64,000 bases of DNA from Flagellimonas hymeniacidonis (lineage in GTDB: Bacteria; Bacteroidota; Bacteroidia; Flavobacteriales; Flavobacteriaceae): the NCBI RefSeq assembly GCF_008040165.1, contig NZ_VRUR01000001.1, positions 763,349 to 827,348 on the forward strand. The letters run 5' to 3'. The notes beneath the pieces were generated by a model, which saw only the letters and a program-made list of their open reading frames with translations, did no database searches and was not told where the DNA came from. The first letter of the stretch is position 1. Every line of letters starts with the position of its first letter. Position numbers and translations under genes: made by a program. Below, in pieces: positions 8,847-18,589 of this stretch.

Positions 8847-8847
8847 C

Positions 8848-9270
8848 CTATTTATCCATGAGGTATTGGTAATCTTCAAAAGCTATCTTCCCAGTAAATA
8901 TCGCGATTGATTTTTTTACAATTTCAACCGCTTTTTCGGGGGAATAACCAAGTCCAACTGCATATTTGACAATTAGGCTCATCTGCTCTTCGTCAACATT
9001 GTTATCTGCAAAGGCCATCCCAAAGAAATCGAACAAACGCTTCAATCTTTTTTCACCACTATGAGGCGTTTCTATTGGATATTTGTTCTCCTTTTTCATC
9101 ACCTCTTTATACTCCGCATCGGTGATATTAAGTCGAAACGCAAATTTGTCCAAAATTTCTTTTTCCTTTTCACTGATCACGCCATCAACGGCTGCCAAAC
9201 TGGCCAAAGTGGCAAAATGTGCCAAGTTTTTACGTTGCTCTCCGTGTTCGTATAAATCTAAAATGGGCAT
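8848..9270 (-). CDS. TerB-like protein
   Basis: The 140-residue all-helical protein has the TerB/DjlA-type pattern: an N-terminal helix with LASLAAVDGVISEKEKEIL, in which an Asp-rich turn may bind metal, and a second helical pair with GMAFADNNVDEEQ. TerB domains were first seen in tellurite-resistance clusters and also occur as free-standing proteins of uncertain role. No other ter genes lie nearby, so a tellurite function should not be assumed. It is convergent with fbp. Confidence 0.75.
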   Translation of the reverse strand: MPILDLYEHGEQRKNLAHFATLASLAAVDGVISEKEKEILDKFAFRLNITDAEYKEVMKKENKYPIETPHSGEKRLKRLFDFFGMAFADNNVDEEQMSLIVKYAVGLGYSPEKAVEIVKKSIAIFTGKIAFEDYQYLMDK

Positions 9271-9365
9271 ACCTTAAAATTTGTTCGGCAAATATAAATC
9301 TTAAAGTAGAAAAGATCATAACATTATCCCCAAAAGAAATTTGTAATTTCCCTTCTACTATTTAA

Positions 9366-11846
9366 TTGATCAATTGTATTCCACTGCAACAATCCGAGCT
9401 TCTTCATATTGCCGAAAATTGGTTTCATCAACAAAAATGGAAACCATTCCCATTCCAAAAGCAAACTTGGAATGCTTTTTTGCAAGGTAAACACGGATTA
9501 TTGAACGCCCCAACCGGGAGCGGAAAAACCTATGCGCTTTGGTTCCCTATTGTTTTGAATTACATTAAAAACAATCCTGATTATAAAACCAAGCATAAAA
9601 AAGGACTTAAAGCCATCTGGATTACTCCCTTGCGTGCACTTTCCCAGGAAATTAAACAATCTGCAGAGCGTATTACCCAAGATTTAGAAACGCAGATGAC
9701 AGTGGGCATCAGAACTGGGGATACCTCAACCAAGGAACGGGCAAAACAAAAAACAAGCATGCCCGATTTGTTGATCACTACACCAGAAAGCCTTCAATTA
9801 CTGATCTCCTCAAAAGGGTATGACAAAACCTTTAAAAATTGCTCGGCAATCGTTATAGATGAATGGCATGAACTTTTGGGCACCAAACGTGGGGTGCAAA
9901 CGGAACTGGGCCTATCCAGGTTAAAAACAATTTGTTCCAATCTAAGAATCTGGGGAATCTCGGCCACTATTGGTAATTTAAACCAAGCAAGGGAAGTACT
10001 TTTAGGACCTACGGGCAAAGCTTTGCAAAACTCGATATTGATCAAAGCAAAACTCAACAAAAAAATTACGGTAAAGAGCATTATCCCAAAACAAATGGAA
10101 ACCTTTCCCTGGAGAGGACATTTGGGGCTGCATTTATTGGAGGAAGTAATCCCGATTATCAACAAAAGCAAAACCACACTTCTTTTTACCAATACGCGAA
10201 GCCAATGTGAGATATGGTTCCAGAAAATTTTAGAAAAGCATCCTGAATATGCAGGTGAAATTGCCATGCACCATGGGAGTATTAATAAAGAAACTAGACT
10301 TTGGGTAGAACAGGCCATTCGCAATGAAAGTCTAAAGGCTGTGGTCTGCACTTCCAGCCTGGATTTAGGGGTTGATTTTGCTCCTGTGGAAACCGTAGTT
10401 CAAATTGGTGGACCCAAAGGGGTTGCCAGATTTTTACAACGGGCTGGGCGAAGCGGCCATAGACCCGGCAAGGAAAGCGTTATTTATTTTTTGCCTACCC
10501 ATGCCATGGAACTTATTGAAGCTTCGGCCATGCAAAAAGCAGTTCTAAACAGTGCTGTTGAAGACAGAATTCCCTATTTAAACAGTTATGATGTCTTAAT
10601 CCAGTATCTAACAACATTGGCGGTATCAGATGGTTTTATTCCTGAGGAAATCTATCCAGAAATTAAACAGACATTTTGCTATCAAGCGCTTTCGGAAGAA
10701 CAATGGCAATGGTTGTTAAATTTTTTGGTGATGGGCAGCCAAAGTCTAAAAACATACGACGAATATAAAAAAGTGGAAGTGGAAGATGATGGAAAATTTA
10801 AAGTGAACAACAGGGCAATTGCCATGCGACATCGGTTTCAGATTGGGACTATTGTTGGTGATGCCAACCTCACGGTTCGTTATCAAAAAGGAGGATATAT
10901 CGGAACTATTGAGGAATCTTTCATTTCTAAATTAGCCCCAGGAGATGTGTTTACCTTTGCTGGAAGAAATCTGGAATTCATTCGCATAAAAGGGATGTCT
11001 GCCCAAGTACGCAATTCTTCAAAACGTACCAACAAAGTTCCTTCCTGGATGGGTGGGCGTTTGAGTTTTTCAGCAAAAATGTCCGAGCTACTACGACAGG
11101 AATTATATACCGCAGCATTGGAGTCAAAAAAACAATCCGAAGAAATAAAATCTTTGACTCCTATGTTTGCCAAGCAACGAGAAGAGAGTATTGTTCCCCA
11201 ACCCAATCAATTTTTAATTGAGACTTTTAAAAGTAGTGATGGGTACCACCATATCTTTTATCCTTTTGAAGGACGTGCCATTCACGAAGGCATGAGCAGT
11301 TTGCTCGCTTACCGCATTAGTCTACTATCTCCGATTACCTGTTCTTTGGCCTTTAATGATTATGGTTTTGAACTACTTTCTGATAAAGAAATTGATATTC
11401 AACAGGTCTTGGACAATGACCTTTTCACACCAGAATACATGCTTTCGGACCTTCAAAAAAGTTTGAATTCCAACGAAATGGCGCGTCGCAAGTTTCGAGA
11501 TATTGCGGTCATCAGCGGGATGGTATTCACCGGTTACCCAGAAAAGGGAGTGAAAATGAAGCATCTGCAAAGCAGTTCCCAATTACTTTTTGATGTCTTT
11601 AAGGATTTTGAGGATGATAATTTACTCTTTCAGCAGGCTTTTACAGAAACCTACGAACATCAGTTGGAGGAAGGTCGTTTGCGCATGGCATTGGAACGTA
11701 TAGCCGAGCAAGAAATCGTTTGGAAAAAATGTCAAAACCCAACGCCCTTTTCCTTCCCAATAATCACGGATCGTTTACGAGAAAAATTATCCAACGAAAA
11801 GCTGGCTGATCGCATAAAACGAATGACAAAGATTTTGACCAGATGA
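9366..11846 (+). CDS. Ligase-associated DNA-damage-response DEXH helicase (Lhr-type)
   Basis: The 826-residue superfamily 2 helicase has Walker A APTGSGKT (residues 48-55), a DEWH motif II, the SATIG motif III and the GRSGHRPG motif VI region, followed by Lhr-core C-terminal domains. Lhr helicases translocate 3'-5' on single-stranded DNA and unwind DNA or RNA-DNA hybrids. An in-frame TAA lies directly before the TTG at 9366, and there is no Met before residue ~110, so the TTG start is effectively forced. The stop overlaps the next ATG (ATGA) of the PdeM gene. In many bacteria this pair sits with an ATP-dependent ligase and an MBL-fold exonuclease; neither is present here. Confidence 0.92.
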   Translation: MINCIPLQQSELLHIAENWFHQQKWKPFPFQKQTWNAFLQGKHGLLNAPTGSGKTYALWFPIVLNYIKNNPDYKTKHKKGLKAIWITPLRALSQEIKQSAERITQDLETQMTVGIRTGDTSTKERAKQKTSMPDLLITTPESLQLLISSKGYDKTFKNCSAIVIDEWHELLGTKRGVQTELGLSRLKTICSNLRIWGISATIGNLNQAREVLLGPTGKALQNSILIKAKLNKKITVKSIIPKQMETFPWRGHLGLHLLEEVIPIINKSKTTLLFTNTRSQCEIWFQKILEKHPEYAGEIAMHHGSINKETRLWVEQAIRNESLKAVVCTSSLDLGVDFAPVETVVQIGGPKGVARFLQRAGRSGHRPGKESVIYFLPTHAMELIEASAMQKAVLNSAVEDRIPYLNSYDVLIQYLTTLAVSDGFIPEEIYPEIKQTFCYQALSEEQWQWLLNFLVMGSQSLKTYDEYKKVEVEDDGKFKVNNRAIAMRHRFQIGTIVGDANLTVRYQKGGYIGTIEESFISKLAPGDVFTFAGRNLEFIRIKGMSAQVRNSSKRTNKVPSWMGGRLSFSAKMSELLRQELYTAALESKKQSEEIKSLTPMFAKQREESIVPQPNQFLIETFKSSDGYHHIFYPFEGRAIHEGMSSLLAYRISLLSPITCSLAFNDYGFELLSDKEIDIQQVLDNDLFTPEYMLSDLQKSLNSNEMARRKFRDIAVISGMVFTGYPEKGVKMKHLQSSSQLLFDVFKDFEDDNLLFQQAFTETYEHQLEEGRLRMALERIAEQEIVWKKCQNPTPFSFPIITDRLREKLSNEKLADRIKRMTKILTR

Positions 11847-12475
11847 CCCATATCGCAAAAATCAACAACGAAGAATTTATCCTCCACCCTTTGGGTGGAC
11901 TATTTTGGACTAAAAAGTCTTTGTTGTTAATCAGTGATGTGCATTTGGGAAAAGTAAACCATTTTAGAAAATTTGGTGCTGCAGTTCCAAGACAAGCAAT
12001 CCATAAAAATTTTCTATTGCTTGATCAAATCGTTGCTGACTTCAATCCGTTTCAAATTTGTTTTTTGGGGGATTTATTTCATTCATCCTTAAATAAAGAA
12101 TGGGAACTTTTTGAAAACTGGGTAGCCAAAACCCCAGCTGAGATTATTTTGGTGTCAGGAAACCATGATATTATTTCACCCATTTTGTTCGAAAAATTGA
12201 ATATTGAGATATACCAAGAATGGATTTTGGATGATTTTCTACTGACTCACCATCCAGAAGAACGAGATGGCCTATTTAATTTTTGTGGACATATTCACCC
12301 AGCCATAAAATTAAAAGGATTTGGCCGCCAAAACTTGAGACTCTCTTGTTTTTTTAAAACTAAAAACCAGCTGATTCTACCTGCTTTTGGTGAATTTACC
12401 GGCACGTATACGCTTAAACCCACCAAAAAAGATGAGGTGTATGTTATTGTCGAAGATAAAGTTGTAAAAGTTTAG
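11843..12475 (+). CDS. pdeM: Ligase-associated DNA-damage-response phosphoesterase PdeM
   Basis: The 210-residue calcineurin-like enzyme shows all metal-binding motifs in order: SDVHLGK, FLGDLFHS, SGNHD, LTHHPEE and CGHIHP. PdeM-type proteins are Mn2+-dependent phosphodiesterases or nucleases associated with Lhr-type helicases. It overlaps the helicase stop by four bases, implying translational coupling and a shared repair function. The name follows the family assignment and genomic partner; substrate specificity is not readable from sequence. Confidence 0.9.
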   Translation: MTHIAKINNEEFILHPLGGLFWTKKSLLLISDVHLGKVNHFRKFGAAVPRQAIHKNFLLLDQIVADFNPFQICFLGDLFHSSLNKEWELFENWVAKTPAEIILVSGNHDIISPILFEKLNIEIYQEWILDDFLLTHHPEERDGLFNFCGHIHPAIKLKGFGRQNLRLSCFFKTKNQLILPAFGEFTGTYTLKPTKKDEVYVIVEDKVVKV

Positions 12476-12530
12476 GTTCCGTCTTGTCCACTATTGGTCT
12501 TCAATCTATATTTGCCACAAAGTTTTTGGA

Positions 12531-15500
12531 TTGACCAAAGCATCGATTTCGCAACTTTTTGAACAGTCTCCCCAACTTCGGAAACTGAGGAATACTATTA
12601 CCCAAATCCAAAAAATAAGCATTACAGGACTTACTGGTTCTTCACTTTCTTTTGCCATTTCCGATTTATTTGCATCTGCCGAATTGCCTTTTTTGATATT
12701 ACTTAATGATAAGGAAGAAGCGGCATATTATCTTAATGATCTGGAACAATTAATTGGTGAAAATGAAGTGCTTTTTTACCCGGGGAGTTATCGCAGGCCC
12801 TATCAAATTGAAGAGACAGACAATGCCAATGTGTTATTACGAGCAGAAGTTTTAAACCGTATCAATTCTAGGAAAAAACCTGCCGTTATTGTCACCTACC
12901 CAGATGCACTTTTTGAAAAAGTGGTCACCAGAAAAGAACTGGACAAGAACACCTTAAAAATAAAACTGGAGGATACCCTATCGCTCGACTTTCTAAATGA
13001 GGTGCTTTTTGAATATCAATTTAAACGGGTAGATTTTGTGACTGAACCTGGCGAGTTTTCCGTGCGAGGTGGAATTGTAGATGTCTTTTCTTTTTCACAT
13101 GATGAACCTTATCGTATTGAATTTTTTGGTGATGAAGTAGAGAGTATCAGAACCTTTGATGTGGAAACACAACTATCTACTGAAAAGGTGAAGCGCATCG
13201 CTATCATCCCAAATGTGGAGAACAAATTTTTGCAGGAAACTCGAGAAAGCTTCCTGAAATATATTTCGCCTAAAACCGTAATCCTCTCTAAGAATCTTGA
13301 TTTGGTCTATAGCCGAATCGATTCCAATTTTGAAAAAGCCAAGGAAAGTTTTACCAAACTAAGTGAAGAAATAAAACACGCCAAACCTGATGAGCTTTTT
13401 GTAAATTCTGGCTTACTAAAATCTCAATTACAGCATTTTAGTTTAGTTGAAATAAATGGTAGTTCTCAGGATACCTCTACAGAACACAAAATCATATTTA
13501 ATACTAAACCGCAGCCATCATTCAACAAAAAGTTTGATTTGCTTATTGAGAATCTCAAAGAAAATCACAGCTCAGGTTTTAGCAATTACATTTTTTGCTC
13601 CACAGAGCAACAGGCAAAACGATTTCATGACATTTTTGAGGAAGTAGAGAAAACGGTCCATTACAAAACTGTAGTTTTTCCTTTATATCAGGGTTTTATT
13701 GAACATGATTTAAAATTAGCCTGCTATACCGATCATCAAATTTTTGAACGTTATCATAAATTCCAACTCAAGAATGGCTATGCCAAAAAGCAAGCCATCA
13801 CCCTTAAAGAACTCAATAAACTGGAAATTGGGGACTATGTTACCCATATTGACCACGGCATTGGGAAGTTTGGAGGGCTTCAAAAAATAGATGTAGAAGG
13901 TAAAAAGCAAGAAGCCATTAAATTAATGTATGGAGAGCGAGACATTCTTTATGTGAGCATCCATTCCCTGCATAAAATATCAAAGTTTAATGGCAAGGAT
14001 GGTGCTCCACCCAAAATTTACAAACTAGGCTCCGCTGCTTGGAAAAAACTGAAGCAGAAAACCAAAAGCAGGGTCAAGAAAATTGCTTTTGACCTTATTA
14101 AAGTCTATGCCAAACGCCGTTTGGAAAAAGGATTTCAATACGCTCCTGATAGTTATTTGCAGCATGAGCTGGAAGCTTCATTTATTTATGAAGACACTCC
14201 TGATCAGGAGAAATCCACGCAAGATGTAAAAAGGGATATGGAGAGCGAGCGTCCTATGGACCGCCTAATATGTGGTGATGTCGGTTTCGGTAAAACGGAG
14301 GTCGCTATCCGAGCTGCATTTAAGGCCGTGGACAATGGAAAACAGGTTGCTATTCTTGTACCCACTACCATCTTGGCTTTTCAGCACAACAGAACATTTA
14401 AGGAACGGCTTAAAGAAATGCCCGTTAGTGTTGATTATTTAAACCGTTTTAGAACAGCAAAGGAAAAAAGGGACATCCATGAAAGATTGTCTGCGGGTAA
14501 AATTGATATTATTATTGGCACCCACCAACTCGTAAACAAAAGTGTGCAGTTTAAGGATTTGGGACTGCTCATTGTAGATGAGGAACAAAAATTTGGGGTT
14601 GCCGTAAAAGACAAGCTTAAATCCATAAAGGAGAATGTAGATGTACTGACTTTGACGGCTACACCAATTCCAAGAACGTTACAGTTTAGTTTAATGGCCG
14701 CCCGGGATCTTTCTGTCATCAACACACCACCACCTAACCGCTACCCTATTGAAAGTCGAGTGATTCAGTTTAATGAGGAAATCATTCGCGATGCGGTTTC
14801 TTATGAAATTCAGCGTGGCGGACAAATCTTTTTTATCCATAACCGAATAGAAAACATCAAGGAAGTTGCTGGGATGATTCAACGTCTGGTGCCCGATGCT
14901 AAAATTGGTATTGGACACGGCCAGATGGAAGGTAGAAAATTAGAACAATTGATGCTCGCCTTTATGAATGGGGAATTTGATGTTTTGGTCTCCACCACCA
15001 TTGTAGAAAGTGGACTGGATGTTACGAACGCCAACACCATTTTTATCCACAATGCCAATAATTTTGGATTGAGTGATCTACATCAAATGCGTGGGCGTGT
15101 GGGCCGAAGCAATAAAAAGGCCTTTTGTTTCTTTATTACCCCGCCTTACGAAGTAATGACACCGGATGCTCGTAAACGTATTGAAGCATTAGAACAATTT
15201 ACCGAACTCGGTAGCGGTTTCAACATTGCTATGAAAGATTTAGAGATTCGTGGTGCTGGAGATTTATTAGGTGGAGAACAAAGTGGGTTTATCAACGAGA
15301 TTGGGTTTGAAACGTACCAAAAAATATTGGCCGAGGCTATTGAAGAGCTTAAAGAAAATGAGTTTAAGGAACTCTATGAGGAGGTAGAGGGCAAACAGGA
15401 AAAGGTGTATGTAAAAGACACCCAATTGGACACCGATTTTGAACTGCTCTTTCCAGACGATTACATCAACAATATTACAGAGCGTCTTAATCTCTATACA

Positions 15501-15893
15501 CAATTAAACGAAGTGGGCGATGAGACTGGTCTTCAAAAATATGAAGGGGAACTGGTAGATCGCTTTGGCGAGTTGCCTACCCAGGCCGTGGACTTGCTCA
15601 ACTCTGTTCGTATCAAATGGATTGCCAATAGCATTGGGTTGGAACGCGTAATTTTAAAACAAGGAAAGTTCTTGGGCTATTTTATTGCCGACCAACAATC
15701 ACCTTTCTACCAAAGTCCAGCTTTCACACAAGTACTGCAATATGTTCAAGCGAACCCAAAAGTTTGTCAGCTAAAAGAGAAACAAACCCGTAACGGATTA
15801 CGGTTATTATTGGTTTTTGATGGAGTTACAAATGTGGAGAAAGCTTTAGGAATTTTGGAGCCACTATCATCTCAAAAAGGGTTGGGAGTCTAA
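12531..15893 (+). CDS. mfd: Transcription-repair coupling factor
   Basis: Mfd displaces RNA polymerase stalled at lesions and recruits UvrA. The 1120-residue length and domain order fit: UvrB-like region (residues ~1-350), the RNA-polymerase-interaction domain with EIGDYVTHIDHGIGKF (~432-450), the translocase with Walker A CGDVGFGKTE (~582) and the DEEQ box, the helicase C lobe with GRVGRSNKKAFC, and the C-terminal D7 autoinhibition domain. The start is TTG at 12531, with no suitable ATG nearby. It lies 55 bases after pdeM on the same strand, forming a repair block. Confidence 0.95.
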   Translation: MTKASISQLFEQSPQLRKLRNTITQIQKISITGLTGSSLSFAISDLFASAELPFLILLNDKEEAAYYLNDLEQLIGENEVLFYPGSYRRPYQIEETDNANVLLRAEVLNRINSRKKPAVIVTYPDALFEKVVTRKELDKNTLKIKLEDTLSLDFLNEVLFEYQFKRVDFVTEPGEFSVRGGIVDVFSFSHDEPYRIEFFGDEVESIRTFDVETQLSTEKVKRIAIIPNVENKFLQETRESFLKYISPKTVILSKNLDLVYSRIDSNFEKAKESFTKLSEEIKHAKPDELFVNSGLLKSQLQHFSLVEINGSSQDTSTEHKIIFNTKPQPSFNKKFDLLIENLKENHSSGFSNYIFCSTEQQAKRFHDIFEEVEKTVHYKTVVFPLYQGFIEHDLKLACYTDHQIFERYHKFQLKNGYAKKQAITLKELNKLEIGDYVTHIDHGIGKFGGLQKIDVEGKKQEAIKLMYGERDILYVSIHSLHKISKFNGKDGAPPKIYKLGSAAWKKLKQKTKSRVKKIAFDLIKVYAKRRLEKGFQYAPDSYLQHELEASFIYEDTPDQEKSTQDVKRDMESERPMDRLICGDVGFGKTEVAIRAAFKAVDNGKQVAILVPTTILAFQHNRTFKERLKEMPVSVDYLNRFRTAKEKRDIHERLSAGKIDIIIGTHQLVNKSVQFKDLGLLIVDEEQKFGVAVKDKLKSIKENVDVLTLTATPIPRTLQFSLMAARDLSVINTPPPNRYPIESRVIQFNEEIIRDAVSYEIQRGGQIFFIHNRIENIKEVAGMIQRLVPDAKIGIGHGQMEGRKLEQLMLAFMNGEFDVLVSTTIVESGLDVTNANTIFIHNANNFGLSDLHQMRGRVGRSNKKAFCFFITPPYEVMTPDARKRIEALEQFTELGSGFNIAMKDLEIRGAGDLLGGEQSGFINEIGFETYQKILAEAIEELKENEFKELYEEVEGKQEKVYVKDTQLDTDFELLFPDDYINNITERLNLYTQLNEVGDETGLQKYEGELVDRFGELPTQAVDLLNSVRIKWIANSIGLERVILKQGKFLGYFIADQQSPFYQSPAFTQVLQYVQANPKVCQLKEKQTRNGLRLLLVFDGVTNVEKALGILEPLSSQKGLGV

Positions 15894-15943
15894 TTTTTTT
15901 GCCGAAAATTCGTACATTCAATGTGATAAGTAAAACTAACCAA

Positions 15944-17269
15944 ATGCTTAAGAAAAAGCTCACCAAATTAGTTGGCATAAAAAAGGAGTTATTTGATTCC
16001 TTTTTAGAATCCTCTCAAATAAAAGCGCAACCTGCTTACTTGATACCAACTTTGAAAACAGGAGATGAAATGGCTTTGACTTCAATATTTCTCTCCTCAC
16101 TAAGGCTAATTGATGAATTTAGAGAAGGAATTTTCAAAGATATTAAGCTCAGTAGGTCTGGTAAGTTATACTATTATACAGAAGTTACATTTCCAGAGAT
16201 AAGTCCAAATAGGATAGATGGGATGATTATTAATGTAACGTCCGGATCTATTAAAGAAGCTGCATTCTTCGAAATGAAAAGTAAGAACAATGGCATTGAT
16301 AAAAATCAAGTTGAAACATACATAACAGTTGCAAAAAAGTTAGGTATACAAACAATGGTGACAGTATCCAACGAATTTGTTTCAGACCCTTCACACTCGC
16401 CAATAAATTTGAGGATTCCAAAAAGTATCTCTCTTTATCATTTATCATGGACATACCTGTTGACACGAGGTCAACTTTTACTGTTCAAGAATGATTTCAA
16501 CATAAAGGACGAAGACCAAATTGAAATAATGAGAGAGGTTCTTTCATATTTAGAAAGTCCATTATCTGGCGTACTAGGTTTCATGCAGATGAAGCCAGGT
16601 TGGAAAGAAGTGTGTGAATATGTAAAAGCAGGGAAAAAAATAAGAGTTAGTGACAGTAATGTCGAAGAAACTGTGTTAAGCTGGCATGAAGAAGAAAAAG
16701 ATGTGGCTTTACTTCTAAGCAGAAAGTTAGGTGTTTTGGTAAAATCAAGCTCCAAAAACCCAAATTCTTTAAAAACAGACATTAAAAGACTGGTAGATAC
16801 TTCAATCCTACAAGGTAGCTTAAGTGTGAAAAATTCAGTTTCTGACATAAAAATTCGTCTAGATTTTGAAAAAAGAACAGTTTCAATGTCAGTTAAAATT
16901 ATTCCTCCTTTAAATAAAGGAACTGTGGCCAGAAACTCATGGATTGCAAGACAACTAGAGAATTGCAGTAGAAAGAGCGAATTGGTTTTTGGTACAATAA
17001 GTAAAAATATTTGGTTAGAAAGTGATATTAAATTTGCAAGAGAAAATATAAAGGTCAAACTATCGGAATTAGATGAACTAAATGACCTTACGAAAGGGAA
17101 AGAAGTCCAAGCCTATCACGTCAATTATTTATCAGATTTTGGTGTTTCCTTTTCAAGTGTCAAAAAATTTATTACACTAATGGACAAAATGGCTTTAGAT
17201 TTATATGAAGGAGTTGTTCAGAACATGACTAATTGGAATAAGCCTGCCCCTAAATTAGAGCGAAACTAG
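15944..17269 (+). CDS. Unknown protein with PD-(D/E)XK nuclease signature
   Basis: From the ATG at 15944 (preferred over an in-frame TTG at 15899) the protein is 441 residues. Residues ~40-130 show a restriction-endonuclease-like core: Glu42 in the first helix, Asp92 in RIDGMII, Glu110 and Lys112 in FFEMKSK, and Gln122/Tyr126 in QVETY. This is the D...ExK...QxxxY pattern of PD-(D/E)XK enzymes. The C-terminal ~300 residues are unassigned alpha/beta sequence. It stands alone between mfd and a convergent gene. Hand-counted lines inside it are 25-32% G+C against 38-57% for two lines of mfd, which fits acquisition. A role in defence or DNA processing is inferred only. Confidence 0.6.
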   Translation: MLKKKLTKLVGIKKELFDSFLESSQIKAQPAYLIPTLKTGDEMALTSIFLSSLRLIDEFREGIFKDIKLSRSGKLYYYTEVTFPEISPNRIDGMIINVTSGSIKEAAFFEMKSKNNGIDKNQVETYITVAKKLGIQTMVTVSNEFVSDPSHSPINLRIPKSISLYHLSWTYLLTRGQLLLFKNDFNIKDEDQIEIMREVLSYLESPLSGVLGFMQMKPGWKEVCEYVKAGKKIRVSDSNVEETVLSWHEEEKDVALLLSRKLGVLVKSSSKNPNSLKTDIKRLVDTSILQGSLSVKNSVSDIKIRLDFEKRTVSMSVKIIPPLNKGTVARNSWIARQLENCSRKSELVFGTISKNIWLESDIKFARENIKVKLSELDELNDLTKGKEVQAYHVNYLSDFGVSFSSVKKFITLMDKMALDLYEGVVQNMTNWNKPAPKLERN

Positions 17270-17271
17270 AC

Positions 17272-18498
17272 CTAATTTTCTTCTAGCTCCCTTAAAATTT
17301 GACTTTGTTTGGCTGTCCGCTGTGGAACATTATAGGTAGCCCAAAATTCAGTATCAAAATTTTCAGTTTGGTTTTCAATACTGGTATTGATATTCATGTT
17401 CCTTAAAAATTGATAATTGTCTACACTATCAACAATAATGTTGTTAATAAAGAGCTCTTTTTTGGGGTATTTGGTAAACAATAAGAGATTGGAATCTTGT
17501 CCTTTGTAAATCTTCCAAATATCTTCTTCTTTTTGATATTTCAAATAAAACCTACCATTGTATTCTTGATATTCGAAAATAACATTATAGTATACTTGTT
17601 GTGCCCCATTGGTAAAACGTCTTTGCCAAGATCTACCATTCTTTGCTTTTCTGGTCAGCTCTACTCGCACAAAAGCAAAAGTTTCAGCATCAATATAAAG
17701 CACAGCTTTCTGAAAAGGTTCATCCATGCCTGTAATCTTATAAACCAATCGGTTATCATACGATTCAATACCTTCAATTTCATATTTCCATCCTTTCTTT
17801 CCTAAAATTGGGCCATAATCAAACCGAATGAAATCATCTTCAATCAAGTCAATAACCGAGTTTTTGCGTTCTGAATTTTCATTCCAAGGATGTCTCCGTG
17901 AAAACCTATTGGTACGAACCCCAAGCAATTCTACCTCTGGCTCTTTTTTAACTTGTGAACCTTGGTGTTTAAACTTTATAGCGCATTCCAAAAATTCAAC
18001 ATAAGTCTCGTCCTCCTTTTGTAGATCTCGCACGAAACCTTCTAAAAAATAGGGCTCGGTAGGGTAATTTAATGCAATGTTCTTATAGGCCTTCTTAACA
18101 ATTTCCCTTGCCTTAAGTATTTTATTTGCACTTCCATCCAATAAGACCTCATCCAATTGATTGATTTGTGGAAGCAATGAAATTACTTTATCCTGAGAAA
18201 AATCATCGGACTTTCTCTCGACACTGACATAACCCATTGCAGAAATGACTACCAATGTTTTCTTTTCTTTCGTCGGAATATGAAATACAAAATACCCTTC
18301 TGTATTGGTCGTGGTCCCGATTGGTTTATCTTTTAGATATATTGAGGCATAAGGAATGGATTGCTGTGTTTTGGAGTCCACCAATTGTCCTGTAATCGTA
18401 AATACCTCTTGTTGACCATACACAACTATTGCATAAAAAATGAAAAGTATGGATAAACAATACTTGCTACTTCTAACCATATTTTTAAGACGAAACAT
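17272..18498 (-). CDS. Carboxypeptidase-D-regulatory-domain protein
   Basis: The 408-residue protein has an N-terminal signal sequence (SILFIFYAIVVYGQ, cleavage before QE). An in-frame ATG at 18480 is an equally good start. A CarboxypepD_reg-like sandwich spans residues ~35-115, with VDSKTQQSIPYASIYLKD, TNTEGYFVF and a LDEVLL end. The remaining 290 residues are beta-rich with many aromatic and charged residues and resemble periplasmic or surface proteins of unknown function in Bacteroidota. No peptidase motif is visible. Confidence 0.75.
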   Translation of the reverse strand: MFRLKNMVRSSKYCLSILFIFYAIVVYGQQEVFTITGQLVDSKTQQSIPYASIYLKDKPIGTTTNTEGYFVFHIPTKEKKTLVVISAMGYVSVERKSDDFSQDKVISLLPQINQLDEVLLDGSANKILKAREIVKKAYKNIALNYPTEPYFLEGFVRDLQKEDETYVEFLECAIKFKHQGSQVKKEPEVELLGVRTNRFSRRHPWNENSERKNSVIDLIEDDFIRFDYGPILGKKGWKYEIEGIESYDNRLVYKITGMDEPFQKAVLYIDAETFAFVRVELTRKAKNGRSWQRRFTNGAQQVYYNVIFEYQEYNGRFYLKYQKEEDIWKIYKGQDSNLLLFTKYPKKELFINNIIVDSVDNYQFLRNMNINTSIENQTENFDTEFWATYNVPQRTAKQSQILRELEEN

Positions 18499-18589
18499 AT
18501 TTTATCTTGTAACAAAGAACGTGAGATTTCTTAAACTCGCGACTTCTAAGTATAAATGATAAATGCCTTCAAAGTTCTATCTTCGAAAC

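Noticed and set aside
8848..9270. Considered as part of a tellurite-resistance operon with the TehB-like methyltransferase at 41656
   Set aside because: The genes are 32 kb apart and no other ter or teh genes are seen; names reflect fold only.
9794..10351. Minus-strand frame of 185 codons inside the helicase gene
   Set aside because: Complementary to conserved helicase motifs; composition reflects the sense strand. No independent start signals.
16471..17058. Minus-strand frame of 195 codons inside the PD-(D/E)XK gene
   Set aside because: Sense-strand motifs are far more coherent; the antisense frame is a low-complexity Ser/Phe/Leu sequence typical of complements.
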